Source: Syncephalis plumigaleata
Lineage: Eukaryota; Zoopagomycota; Zoopagomycetes; Zoopagales; Piptocephalidaceae
Length of the DNA stretch: 64,000 nucleotides
NCBI GenBank assembly: GCA_025201365.1
Contig: JAIXMF010000008.1
Span: 806,001-870,000, forward strand
Direction of reading: 5' to 3'
The position numbers and the translations under genes are program-made. Of the stretch, positions 45,063 through 57,499 are shown piece by piece (position 1 is the first letter of the stretch; each line of letters starts with the position of its first letter). The notes beneath the pieces were generated by a model. It was not told the origin of the DNA. It saw only the letters and a program-made list of their open reading frames with translations, and did not search any database.

Positions 45063-46991
45063 ATGCCACTTACTATCACTACACACGACGGTCAATTGTA
45101 TGCGGTAGAGCTTGAATTGGCCACTACTGTTGAGAATCTTCAACTAGTTGTTGAGATTGAGGTAATTGTTAATGAGTAGGTCTACAAACTACAAGACGCT
45201 ATAACTATTTGTTTATATTGTAATTAGTCAGGTGTACCGGTAGCTGAACAACGTCTAATACATCACGGACAAGCACTATCGGACCCTACAAAAACACTAC
45301 GCGAATTAGGTATTGAACAAGATGATGTTATTATCCTGGAACGACAGTCACCTGCGTCTGGACAACAGCAGCAACCACCACCACCACCATATAGTACGCA
45401 TACACCCACAAGTATTGGTAGTCAAGGACAACAAGTCAATCCTGAACTAATGCGACAACACGTATTAAGTGATCCACGATTACTACAACAATTACGAGCG
45501 GTAAGTTGAATCAAGTTTGCAACGATATAAAGTTGAATAGCGTGTATTGATTTGACGTGCATACTCTGATATTGATAGGCACAACCTGAACTAGCGAATG
45601 CAGTCAATAATCCACAACAATTCGCGCAACTTATTAGTAATATGGAACAGGAGCGTAGACAAGCAGTCGCTACACGTCAACGGGAAATCGTAAGTGATAT
45701 TGACGTCAGTAGTATAGTGGATACTCATTATCGATTAGATGTCACTTAATGCTGACCCATTCGATGTGGAAGCACAACGTCGTATTGAAGAAGCCATTAG
45801 ACAGGAGAATGTCTTGTCTAACATGGAAGCAGCCCTAGAATATAATCCAGAATCATTTGGCGTAGTAAGTATAGGAGACTAGTCATGATGATGATGATGA
45901 TGATCTAATCGTAGATTAATATTTGATGATCAATTAGGTGCATATGCTTTATGTGAATATGGAAGTTAATGGACATCCTATGAAGGCATTTGTCGATTCA
46001 GGTGCTCAAGTTACCATTAGTACGTATATATATATATATATATATATGTGTAGCTTGTTTATCATCATGTCTTCTAACATGTCATTCCCTAATCATTGTC
46101 ATTAGTGAGTCCGGAATGTGCCGCTGCTTGTGGGTAAGTAAATGGTGTCGTTGTTGAGTATTACGAACAATAGTAGACTGATATAGACGTGCATCATTCG
46201 TGAACATCATCTAGATTAATGCGTCTACTCGATACTCGATTTGGAGGCTTAGCCAAAGGAGTGGGTTCAGCCAAGATTCTAGGACGTGTGCATTCAGCTC
46301 AGATTCGATTAGATGGCGATTTGTATCTGCCATGCTCATTCACCATTGTAGAGGTAAGTAAGCGAGTATACATTCATGGAATACAGTAGAATAATTGTAT
46401 AATCAATTGTGTATAGGGTAAAAGTGTTGACTTACTATTTGGACTTGACATGTTAAAGCGTCATCAGGTAATGTATTCTTATTGTTATTGTAATGCTAAT
46501 GACTAATGGTAATGATGATAGGCATGTATCGATTTAAGTAAGAATGCACTGGTCATTGCAGGTAGAGAAATACCATTCTTGGCCGAGCATGAAGTACCGG
46601 AAGCCTCTAGGGTTGGAGGAGGTTTCGGTGAAATGGAGGAAGCACTCAAGGAGAGTGCCGAGAGTAGTAAACCACCCGCCGCGTCTAGTACAAATCCATT
46701 CAGAAATAGTGGCAAGTCAATTGTATTACACTAGATGATGAGTACTAACAAGTAATCTATTGTATACACGTCAATATAGGTTCATCATCACAGGCGACAT
46801 CATCGACTACATCTGCTACCACTAGTACTCAAGCGAATAGGACATCAGCACCATCTGCTACTCCTACTTTCCCTGAGGAAGCTATCACGACACTTACCAG
46901 TCTTGGTATATCACGAGAACAAGCTATTCAAGCATTGGAGGCATGTGATGGCAATGTAGAAATGGCAGCCAGTTTCCTCTTTGGTAGTTGA
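45063..46991 (+). CDS. DDI1: Ubiquitin receptor / aspartyl protease Ddi1
   Basis: Proteasome shuttle factor with a retropepsin-like domain; this is a host gene, not a retroelement. ATG 45063 starts the ubiquitin-like domain ([20 protein letters not shown], then [11 protein letters not shown] and [13 protein letters not shown]). A helical middle part has [20 protein letters not shown] and [20 protein letters not shown]. The protease domain reads [20 protein letters not shown], with the catalytic DSGAQVTI intact, then [30 protein letters not shown] and [19 protein letters not shown] Ser/Thr linker leads to a C-terminal UBA domain: [20 protein letters not shown] and [16 protein letters not shown]. 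Nine or so introns; one internal exon (MSPECAAAC) is only about 30 nt, and one intron carries a (TA)n run. Confidence 0.96.
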
Positions 46992-47711
46992 ACCTAATAG
47001 TAAACATTAAAACTATTCAATTGTGTGTATGTGTATGGTCATCGCATGTGTGCTATCTAAGCAATGACCATGAATCTGCTTACCTAGATGTTCATTATTG
47101 CATGAATAATCTAACTAAATACAATCTACTGCTATTACAACAACTAGCATATTCTTCCATTTGCTAGTCAATAATGGTCCATTACATTTACTGCAAACAA
47201 TGTTTTGAATGATGCTTTGCTTCTTTGTCCCTGACATGGAGGGCTGCATTGTTACAGCACTGATACTCGTTTCATTATTACTGGCTATAAATACCGTCAC
47301 ATTTTACGAGTAGAGCTAGTTGTTCAACCATTGCATTCCATTACACGCATCCACCATACAGCATTGCTTAGCCTTGTCTCCCTTTCTCTCCCCTCTCACT
47401 CTCATATTCAATAGTTCGTCTATCAGTTTATCCCTTCATACGCCATCCTCGTTAGATTGCCCCTCTATCTCTCCTCTCCTCTCGTTCTAGATTGATCATT
47501 TCTTTTACTATCTCTCCTTTTTCCTCGTCTGAGTTATCGCAGCACTACTATATCATCATATTAAATTGACGTCAACCGACATATATCGCATACATACACA
47601 TACTCATACGTACATAGGCACATGCGCACACGTACGTTAGCATTTCTTTACTTATCTCATTTTCATTTCTTACTATTCGGCATCATAGTAGTGTTATCAA
47701 CAAAAAGCAAT
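46992..47711. other. Intergenic, pyrimidine-rich leader
   Basis: No gene was seen. The right half (47340-47560) is a CTCTCC/TTTC-rich tract and then a CATAC repeat before the cysteine-rich secreted protein gene. Confidence 0.5.
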
Positions 47712-48029
47712 ATGAACTACAGCATTCTTTTCGTTGCTTTACTACTGGCCATCCATTCTGCTGATGGTCAACCGTTTAAAAGTCAACTGGTCATGGGCGG
47801 CGTATCCTGTGGCACTATCGACGGTGTCTATTATCAGTGTGACACGGCCAACCATATGAGATGCACGACAATGCTTGGTCGTACGCAGTCCATTTGTGTT
47901 CGTATATCCGATGAAGGAGGTTCATGCGATAACAACCATACAATGTGTGCCAACAATTTAACATGCAGTATACAAAATGGCAAACTAGAAGGCACTTGTA
48001 TTAGACCAACTTATGATGCATTTGAGTAA
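47712..48029 (+). CDS. Small secreted cysteine-rich protein
   Basis: 105 residues from ATG 47712; the frame opens earlier at 47622, but this ATG starts a clean signal peptide (MNYSILFVALLLAIHSADG). The mature part has eight cysteines with spacing C-x9-C-x6-C-x10-C-x8-C-x6-C-x5-C-x10-C, in GVSCGTIDGVYYQC, MRCTTMLGRTQSICV, EGGSCDNNHTMC and NLTCSIQNGKLEGTC. The G-x-SC ... C ... LTC ... G-x-C pattern resembles Dickkopf-N or similar disulfide-rich domains, which occur in scattered fungal secreted proteins. Function is unknown; an effector-like or wall-associated role is possible. Four likely disulfides. Confidence 0.85.
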   Translation: MNYSILFVALLLAIHSADGQPFKSQLVMGGVSCGTIDGVYYQCDTANHMRCTTMLGRTQSICVRISDEGGSCDNNHTMCANNLTCSIQNGKLEGTCIRPTYDAFE

Positions 48030-48246
48030 TGACAGAAATAGATCATTGCTGTTGCGTGGATCAACACATTGCATATGGGTATTGTTGTAGATCCATACTT
48101 GCTAGTAGTTATACTACAATGCCTTAAATTCTATTGTGTATCATAACTTACATCAAATAAAAGAAAAGCATAACACTTGTTGCTCTTTATTATTACCGTT
48201 ATCTAATATTCATAGACTAATCGTAATACATAGTTTTATTAACAGA

Positions 48247-51200
48247 TTATGCAATGCGTGTATGTGCATTTCCAATTACCATGTCTGCCGATGTAGAATC
48301 AGTCTCTTCTTTATCGGACTCTTCTTGGTCTTGTAAAGCAAGGAATACCTAGAATCATTCGATGATATTAGTATGAGATGTAATAAATGATCGATGCAAT
48401 CCATATAGTTTCTTACCTCTTCTAGTGTTGTCAATGAAAGACCAACTGACGCGATAGATAAATGACCCTCCTTGATGCTCTTGTGCAAATCATCGAATAG
48501 ATAAGGTAGACGTGCCGTATTCTGATGATTGTTATTCATCTCTTGTGCCTGTGAAGCAACAAGATACGTGATATCTTGTGGTGTATCCGATACCACTTCA
48601 GATTCTAATGTTGCAAATATAGGCGCCATTATTAGCTTACAAACCATAACATCTACCAATGCCGTAGATACTTACCAGGGAATTGCTGTTTCACCAATTG
48701 ATCCAGCAGTACGGTATCCAATTCGACACCACGCCTCTGCTTCTCGATGTGTAAACGATAACCAATGCCAAATCGATTCTTAAGGAAAAGCGTGGTGCCT
48801 TGCGCTTGCATCTCGCCCTTGGACATGATAGCAATACGATCACCGAGTGCATCCGCTTCCTCCATCGAGTGTGTGGTCAACACGATCGCGCGTCCCTTCT
48901 TCGAGTCTTGAATGAGCTGCCAAATCTGTTTACGCGTGTAAACGTCCATGCCGGTGGTGGGCTCGTCTAGCAGGACCACCTTTGGATCACCAAGGAATGC
49001 CACAGCCACACTAAGTTTACGCTTCATACCACCGCTATACGTCCACACTTGTTGATGCTGTTTATCCGTAAGATGGACATCAGCAAGTAAATGATTGATA
49101 TAATCATCAAGGGTGGCAGCATCACTCGTAGAATTATGTTCATGAGATGATGATGACGAGGAAGATTGACGACGCTTCACTATTACACCTTTTATATCGG
49201 CGAATAGTTTCAAGGTTTCGGTGGCGGTTAAATGTTGGAACAGCACGTCGTGCTGAGGACACACGCCTAGTCGACGTTGTACGGCGGAGAGTGCGCCAAG
49301 ATCAACTTTATCACGAGTTGTAGCGCTTGATGGCAATTGAAATCCGTCCACCCATACTTCACCGTCATCTGGTTGTAAACCACCGGTAAGCATGGACATG
49401 GTAGTAGTCTTGCCAGCACCTATCGTTATCGTTATTATTATTATCATTATGTAATTGTAATACATGTAGCTACTTACCATTATGTCCAAGTAGACCGAAT
49501 ATTTCGTTTTTATGCACTTGCATGCTGAAACCATTGACAGCATGATGTACGGTAGATTTACGGTTAAACAAGCCTTTACCGGGTATTTTAAAGCTTTTCT
49601 TCAAACCATGAATGGTAATAATGCCACGATCCGATTCAGGTAGGGTCGACACGTCAATGTGCTCGATTTTATCAGAATTAAAGGCATCATTATCCTGATA
49701 CTGCTTAGATGATGATGATGATGATAGTTGAGGAACAGCAGTTTGTTGCGAGCTACCACGCCAGAAACTTGGTCTGAATAGATAATCCCAAGGAAGTGGA
49801 CGACAATTCTTGCCGGGAAAGATGCGATCGAGATAGAGTGCCACTAGCAGATATAAAATGACATCAACGACCAACATGTAATAGATACGACCTAATGAAC
49901 TAGCGGCAAAGTTACGACTAGTGATACCGGCACCTGTCATCTCCATCGTGGTGATACGCTCGACACCACGACCAAAAGCAAGGGGTGCAATGAGGAAGAG
50001 AGCGGTCTCGGCGGCCACACTATGCCCCTTGCCACTGTTGAAGTAGAGCGTGTTGGTGATGCCGAACACAGCCAACGAGATAACGGTAAAGAAAAGCGAC
50101 ACGATACTCGCTTTAGCTGATTCCGCCTTGAATGGAATGGCCAGTAGCATGCCGATAGTGACAGCATTCCACGAGAATAGGATGAACAGCACAAACACAA
50201 AATACCACGGTGTTAGCTGGAAGACTTTGCCGGCATAGGCGATACCCGTCATGACCGCGGAGATGACCAAGGAGAGGCTGGCCTGAGTAATCCACACGGA
50301 TAGTTGGTAGACGGTGGGGCGTAGACCCATGGCAATCAAGCTTGCCTTAATACCACTCTCATTGTCTTGGGCCAACCAAGTTAGCACGATTGTCCAGAGT
50401 GGTTGAAAGCAGAACAGCAGGTAGTACGGGTTGATGCCGCTCTGACCCGACTTGTATTTACCAATAAATGGCGCATACGTAAGGAAGGGTAGACCTGAGG
50501 CATCGCTGCCATCATTGATCGGTTTCTCGCCCCGTGGCGGTAATGGAGAACTGAGTGGTGGTAGTTGCTGTGTACGACGACGTACATTCAGGATGGCTCG
50601 CTCGATATACGCCTGTGCCGTAAGGAATCGTGTACTAATATAATCATTATAGATGGAGGTATGATTGGCGAGTATCTCGTATTGTACACTGCCACTATTG
50701 CCATCGAGATTGGTGTCGAGGAAGTCGACGGCTACCACCACCGATTTAGGATTGTCGTTATACTGCGTGATAATATCATCGACTGATGCGAATGACTTGA
50801 CTACCGTTTCATGAGGTTCCGATGCTTGAAAGAAGCTACGTAGTTGCTCCACGATAGGATTCACATCACTCTTACTCGTATAGGCCAGATGTACACATCC
50901 ATTGATACTGCTCGGTAAGCAAGTGTCATTGGTAAGATAGGGTAAGCTATTGGTTTTAAACGCTAATAGTAATCAGTTAGTCGATTGACTGATCAAACGA
51001 AAAAGAATAGCTACCTTTATCTGGTCTGGCGGTAGCCAAGTTTAAAAAGATCAATATGGCCAAAAGGTATAATGGCTATGTAGAACAATGTCAATATTCA
51101 TTGATGAATGAAATGATACAAATGATCAACTCACCGTAACAATGGAATTGATGGTAGGTGCATAGTCACGGGACATGATCTTCAGATTCTTGATGAACAG

Positions 51201-51359
51201 AGCGTAGTATTGTCGGCCAACAGTTGGTTCGGTGGTTACTTCAAAAGCGATATTACACGTAGAACGTGTATCGTGGACATCTAAATCGAATAACGGTTAG
51301 TTATTGACTCTACTCATTTAATGTTACTTGCCATGGGATGAAGAGGAAGTGTTGGACAT
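48247..51359 (-). CDS. Half-size ABC transporter, ABCA subfamily, copy 1
   Basis: ATG 51359 begins a 28-nt first exon (MSNTSSSSH) ending at a GC donor (intron 51331-51281). The next exons give DVHDTRSTCNIAFEVTTEPT and a first TM (PLYLLAILIFLNL), then a large extracellular loop. Five or six TM helices include LVISAVMTGIAYAGKVFQL, FVFVLFILFSWNAVTIGML and VSLFFTVISLAVFGITNTLY. One nucleotide-binding domain follows: Walker A GLLGHNGAGKTTTMSML (split by an intron near 49478), VCPQHDVLFQHLTATETL, signature YSGGMKRKLSVAVAFLG, Walker B VVLLDEPTTGMD, and LTTHSMEEADALGDRIAIMS. The end, SLTTLEEVFLALQDQEESDK, is the usual ABCA post-NBD motif; stop at 48247-48249. One TMD-NBD unit instead of two marks a half transporter, probably moving lipids. 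It is divergent from copy 2. Confidence 0.93.
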
Positions 51360-52245
51360 CTTGGATATGATAGAAGGGAATACGAAGAAATCAATAAATG
51401 GATATGATGCTAGAGAATGCTTTTCTTAATGAGTAAACAACGGGAATTGTATAACGAGCAATATATAAATATATATAGAATGAATAGTATCCGTCATTAG
51501 CAAACCAAAATAATCAATGCCTGTACTATTTTTGTCATAGATTTGCGCCTACCTGTTTATAGTATAAGGAAGAGGAGAGAAGAGGGAATATAAAAGTTCA
51601 ATGTTACAAAGTATTAAGGCATGAACACGCGTACTGGCTGATAATGAAGATAATTATGATAAAGGTAGCCACTCTAATCTAATGGCTTAATGGTATATCT
51701 CTCAGCCGTTCTCAAAGGCAAGATCAAAGGCAAATGGATTAACATGCCAAGAATGGCCAAGAAGCTGGTAATACGATCAAGAACCAATGATGAAACTAAT
51801 GGTGAAAAGGCAAATACAGTTTACACAGACATGTGCGCTATTATCTGAATTAAGGACTTTGCTGGGTTTATATCACGTATTCTTCTGTAGAACCTCCATT
51901 GACATCTTGGCGAATCAAGGGCAGCAGAATGGGGGCGTTGTCCAAATGTAATCACATTCCGCCTTGCCAATGGATGTGCACCTGTTAATTAAAATAGAAA
52001 TAAACAACCCAACGGTTTGACGCGATGATATCATTCCTACACATGTATAGTAATGTCAAAGGATCGTCTTTCTATCTTTCCATCTATCTATCTATCGTCT
52101 AATCAGTTATAAAATCACATGGGAAAGTAAAACAACTTATGATACGCGCAATAATCTTTTCATTCATTCATATTCAAGCACTACTACGACTACTGCAATA
52201 CTACCATCATTATCATTGATTTATAACTAAACAAAGTCAGCTATC
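51360..52245. other. Shared upstream region of two ABCA half transporters
   Basis: 886 bases between divergent starts, presumably a bidirectional promoter. AT-rich, with a CTAT repeat near 52070-52100. No gene was seen. Confidence 0.55.
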
Positions 52246-55188
52246 ATGACATCAGAAGCAGGAGCAGGAGCAGGAGAAAGAGCAGAAGCAAGAGTAGGTG
52301 AAATCACCACTGCCGGTGTTATGAATTGGCGTCAACAATTATATGCGTTACTCTCGTTGAACTTACTGGCCGCCCGGCGTCAACCATCCTACTTTATTGG
52401 AGGTATGATTATTCTTATTCTTAGTAATAATAGTAAGATCTAATGAATGAATACTTAGGTCTTTTACTTCCATTAATGATGGTTGGTATAGCTATCGGTG
52501 TGGTAAGTATAGTAATTATATAATATCATGCACTAGCTAAATGTGTGTATGTACAGTCAGCGGCCATTCAAAGTTCCCTTCCCAATATTAATGTCGGTAG
52601 TCGAGTCAAGGTTCCAATCGTGGCGGCAGCGGGCAATCTATCACGTACCAATAGTTTTCCCTATGTTGCCACCGACTCACTCGACAACGTGTGGCGTAAT
52701 CAATTGCAAACCAAGCTGACACGCAGTCTAACATTCTCCCCGTCAGCTTCACCCAACTTTACCCATTATAAGGATATGACACAGCTGGCAGATCATCTCG
52801 TGAACACACTACAGAAACAACGCCAGCAAGGCATTAACGATGCGCCCAATAGTCCCGTTATCGGCTATGCACTCACTCGTCTAGATGAAGGCAGTAATGG
52901 AAATCTAGGTCAATTCGACTATGGATTTACCATGCTATTCGATGACAAGGAGGGTATTCGTGCACCCATTGCACTTAACGCAATGAACGTAGCATCTCAG
53001 TCAATATCTGGCAATGATTCCACGTCAACGGGTGATGCCAATGGATTACAACTACAATCGGCGATCAATACGTTCCCTGCACGTAAAGAGGAGCGAGCAC
53101 TTATTTCTACGTATTTCGTGCCTGCATTCACCATTTACGGTAAGCATCATTGATTGGCATATCGATCCATTCATTCATTCATTCATTCATTCATGTTCAT
53201 GTTCATATAGGTCTCTCGCATTTCATATCGTTCTTTGCTGTTACGATGGTGCGTGAAAAGGAACACGGCCATCGTGCCCATTTATCGTCTATGGGTATAG
53301 GCTCGCGTGTCTATTTACTCGCTAGTTTCATTAGAGATATACTACTTTCGATTATACCGGTGATAGCCAGTATCGTGCTATTGGCCATTGCTAAAGTGCC
53401 CGTCTTCACCGAGGGTAGTGCACTCCCCTGGATATTCATCGAGTTGTTGCTGTTCATTCCATTGATAGGCCAGGCTTATCTCGTCTCTAATCTATTCGAA
53501 CGTACCGCAAGTGTCGGTGCTATCATGGGTGTTGGTATGGCGGTGATCGTGTTCGTGCCATCGCTTATCGTTAAATTCGTGCTTAATGATGTCATCACGA
53601 TTACTACCATTTGTATTATCACTATATTCCTACCGACGTTTGGTGCCAATCAAGCACTTAGTGTAAGTGTCTCTTTTGTTAATCCATTATACATGTATAT
53701 ACTAATATTTACATATGCATTTCAATCAATAGCAATTGGCCATTGATACATCGCAGTATCATCCGTATACATCAGCGGATACGTTCAATATTTATCGTAC
53801 GGTTTTACCCGTACTACTTTCTCTTATTGCTAGTGCAATATTCTATTGGGCGATAGAATTGCGTGTTGATGCACGAATTCAATCCGGTCAACCTGCTACC
53901 CTACTTGGAACATTGATCAAGAAAATACAACAAAGTAAATCGAAGAATGATACATCAAAACAACAAGAACATAGAGACGAAGAAGAAGAAGGTGAAACGT
54001 TGACTGATGAAGAGGCACTAGAAGAGAAGCGACGACTACAACAAGGCTTGCCCTCCACGGATGGTAAAGATGATGCCGTGCGTTTATTAGGTTTAACCAA
54101 GCAATTCCCCAGTCGATTGGGACCAAAAACCGTATTAAATGGTATTTGGATGGCAACACGTACGAGTGAATGTTTCGGCTATCTAGGTCCCAATGGTGCG
54201 GGTAAAACAACCACGCTTAAAGTAAGTGATGTTTATGCAATCAATAGATCTCATATCGATTAACTTACTAATTACTATTATGTGGGTGTAGATTCTTACT
54301 GGACAATTGGCCGCAACTAGTGGTACAGCTACCATCGGTGGTCTATCCATTGAACCGTATGACACGCGTATCCACTCATTATTGGGTGTTTGTCCGCAAC
54401 ACGATATTCTATGGTTAAAGTTGACTGCTCGTGAACACTTGCGCTACTTTGCCAGAATTAAGGGTGTGGCCAATAATGAAGTGGAAGGCGCTGTCGAGGA
54501 GATGATCCAAATGCTCGATTTGGCACCGGTAGCCGATCGATACGCCGACGGTTACTCGGGCGGCAATAAGCGACGTCTTAGTTTGGCGATGGCATGCATC
54601 GGTCATCCGCAAGTACTCTTTCTAGATGGTAAGCGTATACCGCATCATAGAATGCAACAAATGGTATCATGCTAACATCTTCTTATAGAACCTACCACGG
54701 GTGTGGATGTTGGTGTACGTCGCAAGATATGGGCGTGTATTCGTCGATTGAAAGAACGTGCCAGCGTTGTACTTACCACGCATAGTATGGAGGAAGCGGA
54801 CGCTCTTTGTGATCGTATCGCTGTCATGGTGAATGGACGTGTACAAGCCATCGGGACACCGCAACGATTAAAGAATGTATACGGTGCTGGTTACAAAATA
54901 CTAGTGAAGACCGCACATCCTAATGGTGCACTCGGTGTACAAAGAGAACTTGCTCGAGAATTGGGTGCACACTGCGTTCAATTGCTCGGTTGCCACTTGG
55001 AAATGGACTGCGAACGAAGAGAGGAAGCATCAGCAATGTCGGCAGAGGAAGCAGCCAGCATGCTTGCACGTATATTCCATCTACTAGAAGAGTCACGCAC
55101 CACACATGGTATTATTGATTATTCCGTAGGTCAGACCACGCTAAGTCAAGTGTTTGTATCGTTTGCTGAAAAGCAAAAGACCATCTAA
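52246..55188 (+). CDS. Half-size ABC transporter, ABCA subfamily, copy 2
   Basis: ATG 52246 starts a Gly/Ala/Glu-rich tail (MTSEAGAGAGERAEARVGEI), then WRQQLYALLSLNLLAARRQP and a first TM across an intron (LLLPLMMVGIAIGV). A large lumenal loop precedes LSHFISFFAVTMVREKEHGH and five TM helices (SIIPVIASIVLLAIAKV, LPWIFIELLLFIPLIGQAYL, MGVGMAVIVFVPSLIVKFVL and others). The NBD has LGPNGAGKTTTLKILTGQL, GVCPQHDILWLKLTAREHL, signature YSGGNKRRLSLAMACIG, Walker B VLFLDEPTTGVD (the junction near 54628-54690 is an intron) and LTTHSMEEADALCDRI. It ends with DYSVGQTTLSQVFVSFAEKQ. Single TMD-NBD unit. Introns carry ATTC repeats (53168-53192). It could pair with copy 1 as a heterodimer. Confidence 0.93.
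53168..53192. repeat. (ATTC)n microsatellite inside an intron
   Basis: About six ATTC units within an intron of the plus-strand ABCA gene, flanked by a short GTTCAT repeat. Confidence 0.85.
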
Positions 55189-55282
55189 ACATATGCACGC
55201 GAGATTGTACATGGACATGTTTACACATTTTAATTATTATTGTTATAAAATAGAAATGAATATTATATTAGTGTTATTGCTA

Positions 55283-57467
55283 TTAAGCATCATCGTCGTC
55301 ATCGCCATCGTCATTATCATCATCTGATGCTGGAATATCCTCGCCTAATTCTCGTAGTCGTTGTCTCATTGTTTTTACTTGTTTATCTTGATCTGCCAGG
55401 AATACTAACAAATCCTCCTGTTCCTTCTCCAATTCTTTATATCTTTCATCGATCTCTGTCTTTTCTTGTGAGAGTTTAGCATTCTCTGATTGTAACTGTG
55501 CCAATTGCTCGTTGAGTTGCTTTATCTCTTCGGCAGTTTCTGTGCTAGTTGTCGTGTCAACTGCTTGCACACCTGCAATCTACATTCATAATAACGATTA
55601 ATAGGCAATAATGTCATGTCATCATTTATCCATTGCTTACTTGTTGCTGTTGCCGTTCTTGTTGCTGTTCTTGTTGTTGTTCTTGTTGCTCTAGAATTTG
55701 TACTTCTTGATCTTTAATCTTTTGTTTAAGTGTAGCAATATCCGCACGTTGTTCCTCGATAGTGGCATTCAATCGTTGAATGGTCGCTTCCATCTCACTA
55801 TTATTGCTACTATTTTGTGCTTCTAATCAGTAGTAAACATGTATCATTCATTAGTACAAAATGAATCATCATAATAACTTCATTAATATACACTTACTGC
55901 TACGAGATAAACGTGGTTCAGATGGATCGGCAGTAACTGATTGTAGAATAATATCTAATCACATATAATATCATGTTATAGAATGTACATACTAGCCTGT
56001 TTGTTATGACTACACTTACCATAATTACTACGGAAGAAACCAACAAACTCTGGATCTAATAGCAGATTGTACGCTCCTTCATTTTGTTCCACTGTTACCG
56101 GTATCTACGTGGATTATTTAGAACAATCGTCGTATAATATTGATGACAATACTTATACACTTACCCATAATGATCTCGGTGTCTCTTGGAAGCTGCTCGT
56201 CTCTCTGAACCGAGTAATTCGACTAATGAATAGATCGAGACCGATTCTCCCGAGGATAATTGAATGAAGATTACCGCTATTTATATCAAAGTTAACAAAT
56301 GTCATGAATGATTGCAATCTAATTGATCACTTACCGTGGAAATGGTGACTGTGTATCATCATTGTATTCGTATATGATACCAAGTAAATAGGCGGCCATA
56401 CCTTGAATAGTCTCATTCATACCGGTAGATTGACTAATCCATTCGATTAACTAGATAAATACGTTGTTATTACTGTAATAGAAAGAACAATATGTATTTG
56501 TAATACTTACTGACTGTAAATGGACACCTTCACTTAGGAATTGTGCTACACTCGGGGGACTCTCGTATAGCCAAGTACAGAGTAATGAAATCAATGCTAT
56601 TGGTATGCGTAGATCCATACCATCTTGTATTGACATCATGATGGCATGCATGATAGAATGCATGAATGGCACGGGTTCCTCGCCTAATATCATTGGTTAT
56701 ATGGAAACACATCAGTAAGAGAATAGATCTATAATAGCAGTAGTAATAGTAGTAAAACAACAAACCTTGTTCAGTGTCACCAGAGGTTGATTTCAGGGCA
56801 GCTTCCTTGGCTGTATCATTATTGTTTAGAATACGCGACCAAAGTAACGCGGAGAACCATGCAACATATGGATCATTTTGCGATTTCTCCCAATCAGTCA
56901 CACCTAGCACGAGTATATTGCCTACAGGATCTACGATTGATATTAGTATAGATTCATTCCTCGATACTCATCTAATTCGATAGAATACCTTTGGGTGATC
57001 CTGGTGCTGGAATGAGTACATCACCAATTGCTTTCTGGCCTTCTTGATTCTTATACAAATAACACTAGTATAATCATAATGATTAATAATAAGGAAATAC
57101 ATCATAGATGACACTTACTTCGAAGGCATAAGCTGCGGCCAATCGTGTACGACATTCTGTTAGACCGGTCTGTCCAATGGCCGCAATAGCAAACATTTGT
57201 GCGCCATAAGTAAGTGTGTTGGCCGCATCACCGCAGATTATCTTGGAGAATGCATCACGATTCTGATCATTACCACGAATAATATCACCGAGTGCATAGA
57301 ATGCCTAATAGTAGCCATAACCATGAATGTTATATATAATGGATGTATTATTGAGTTAATTAATGATTTACCTCAGCGCGTACAATATTGGGAAGATCTT
57401 TCGCGAATGCCAATTGAGTAATGGATACTAATACACCGCATTGGAACATCATTTTCTACGAATATGC

Positions 57468-57499
<32 letters not shown>

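Noticed and set aside
45940-46480. Retropepsin-like domain that might suggest a retroelement
   Set aside because: It is flanked by ubiquitin-like and UBA domains in a spliced gene: this is the host gene DDI1.
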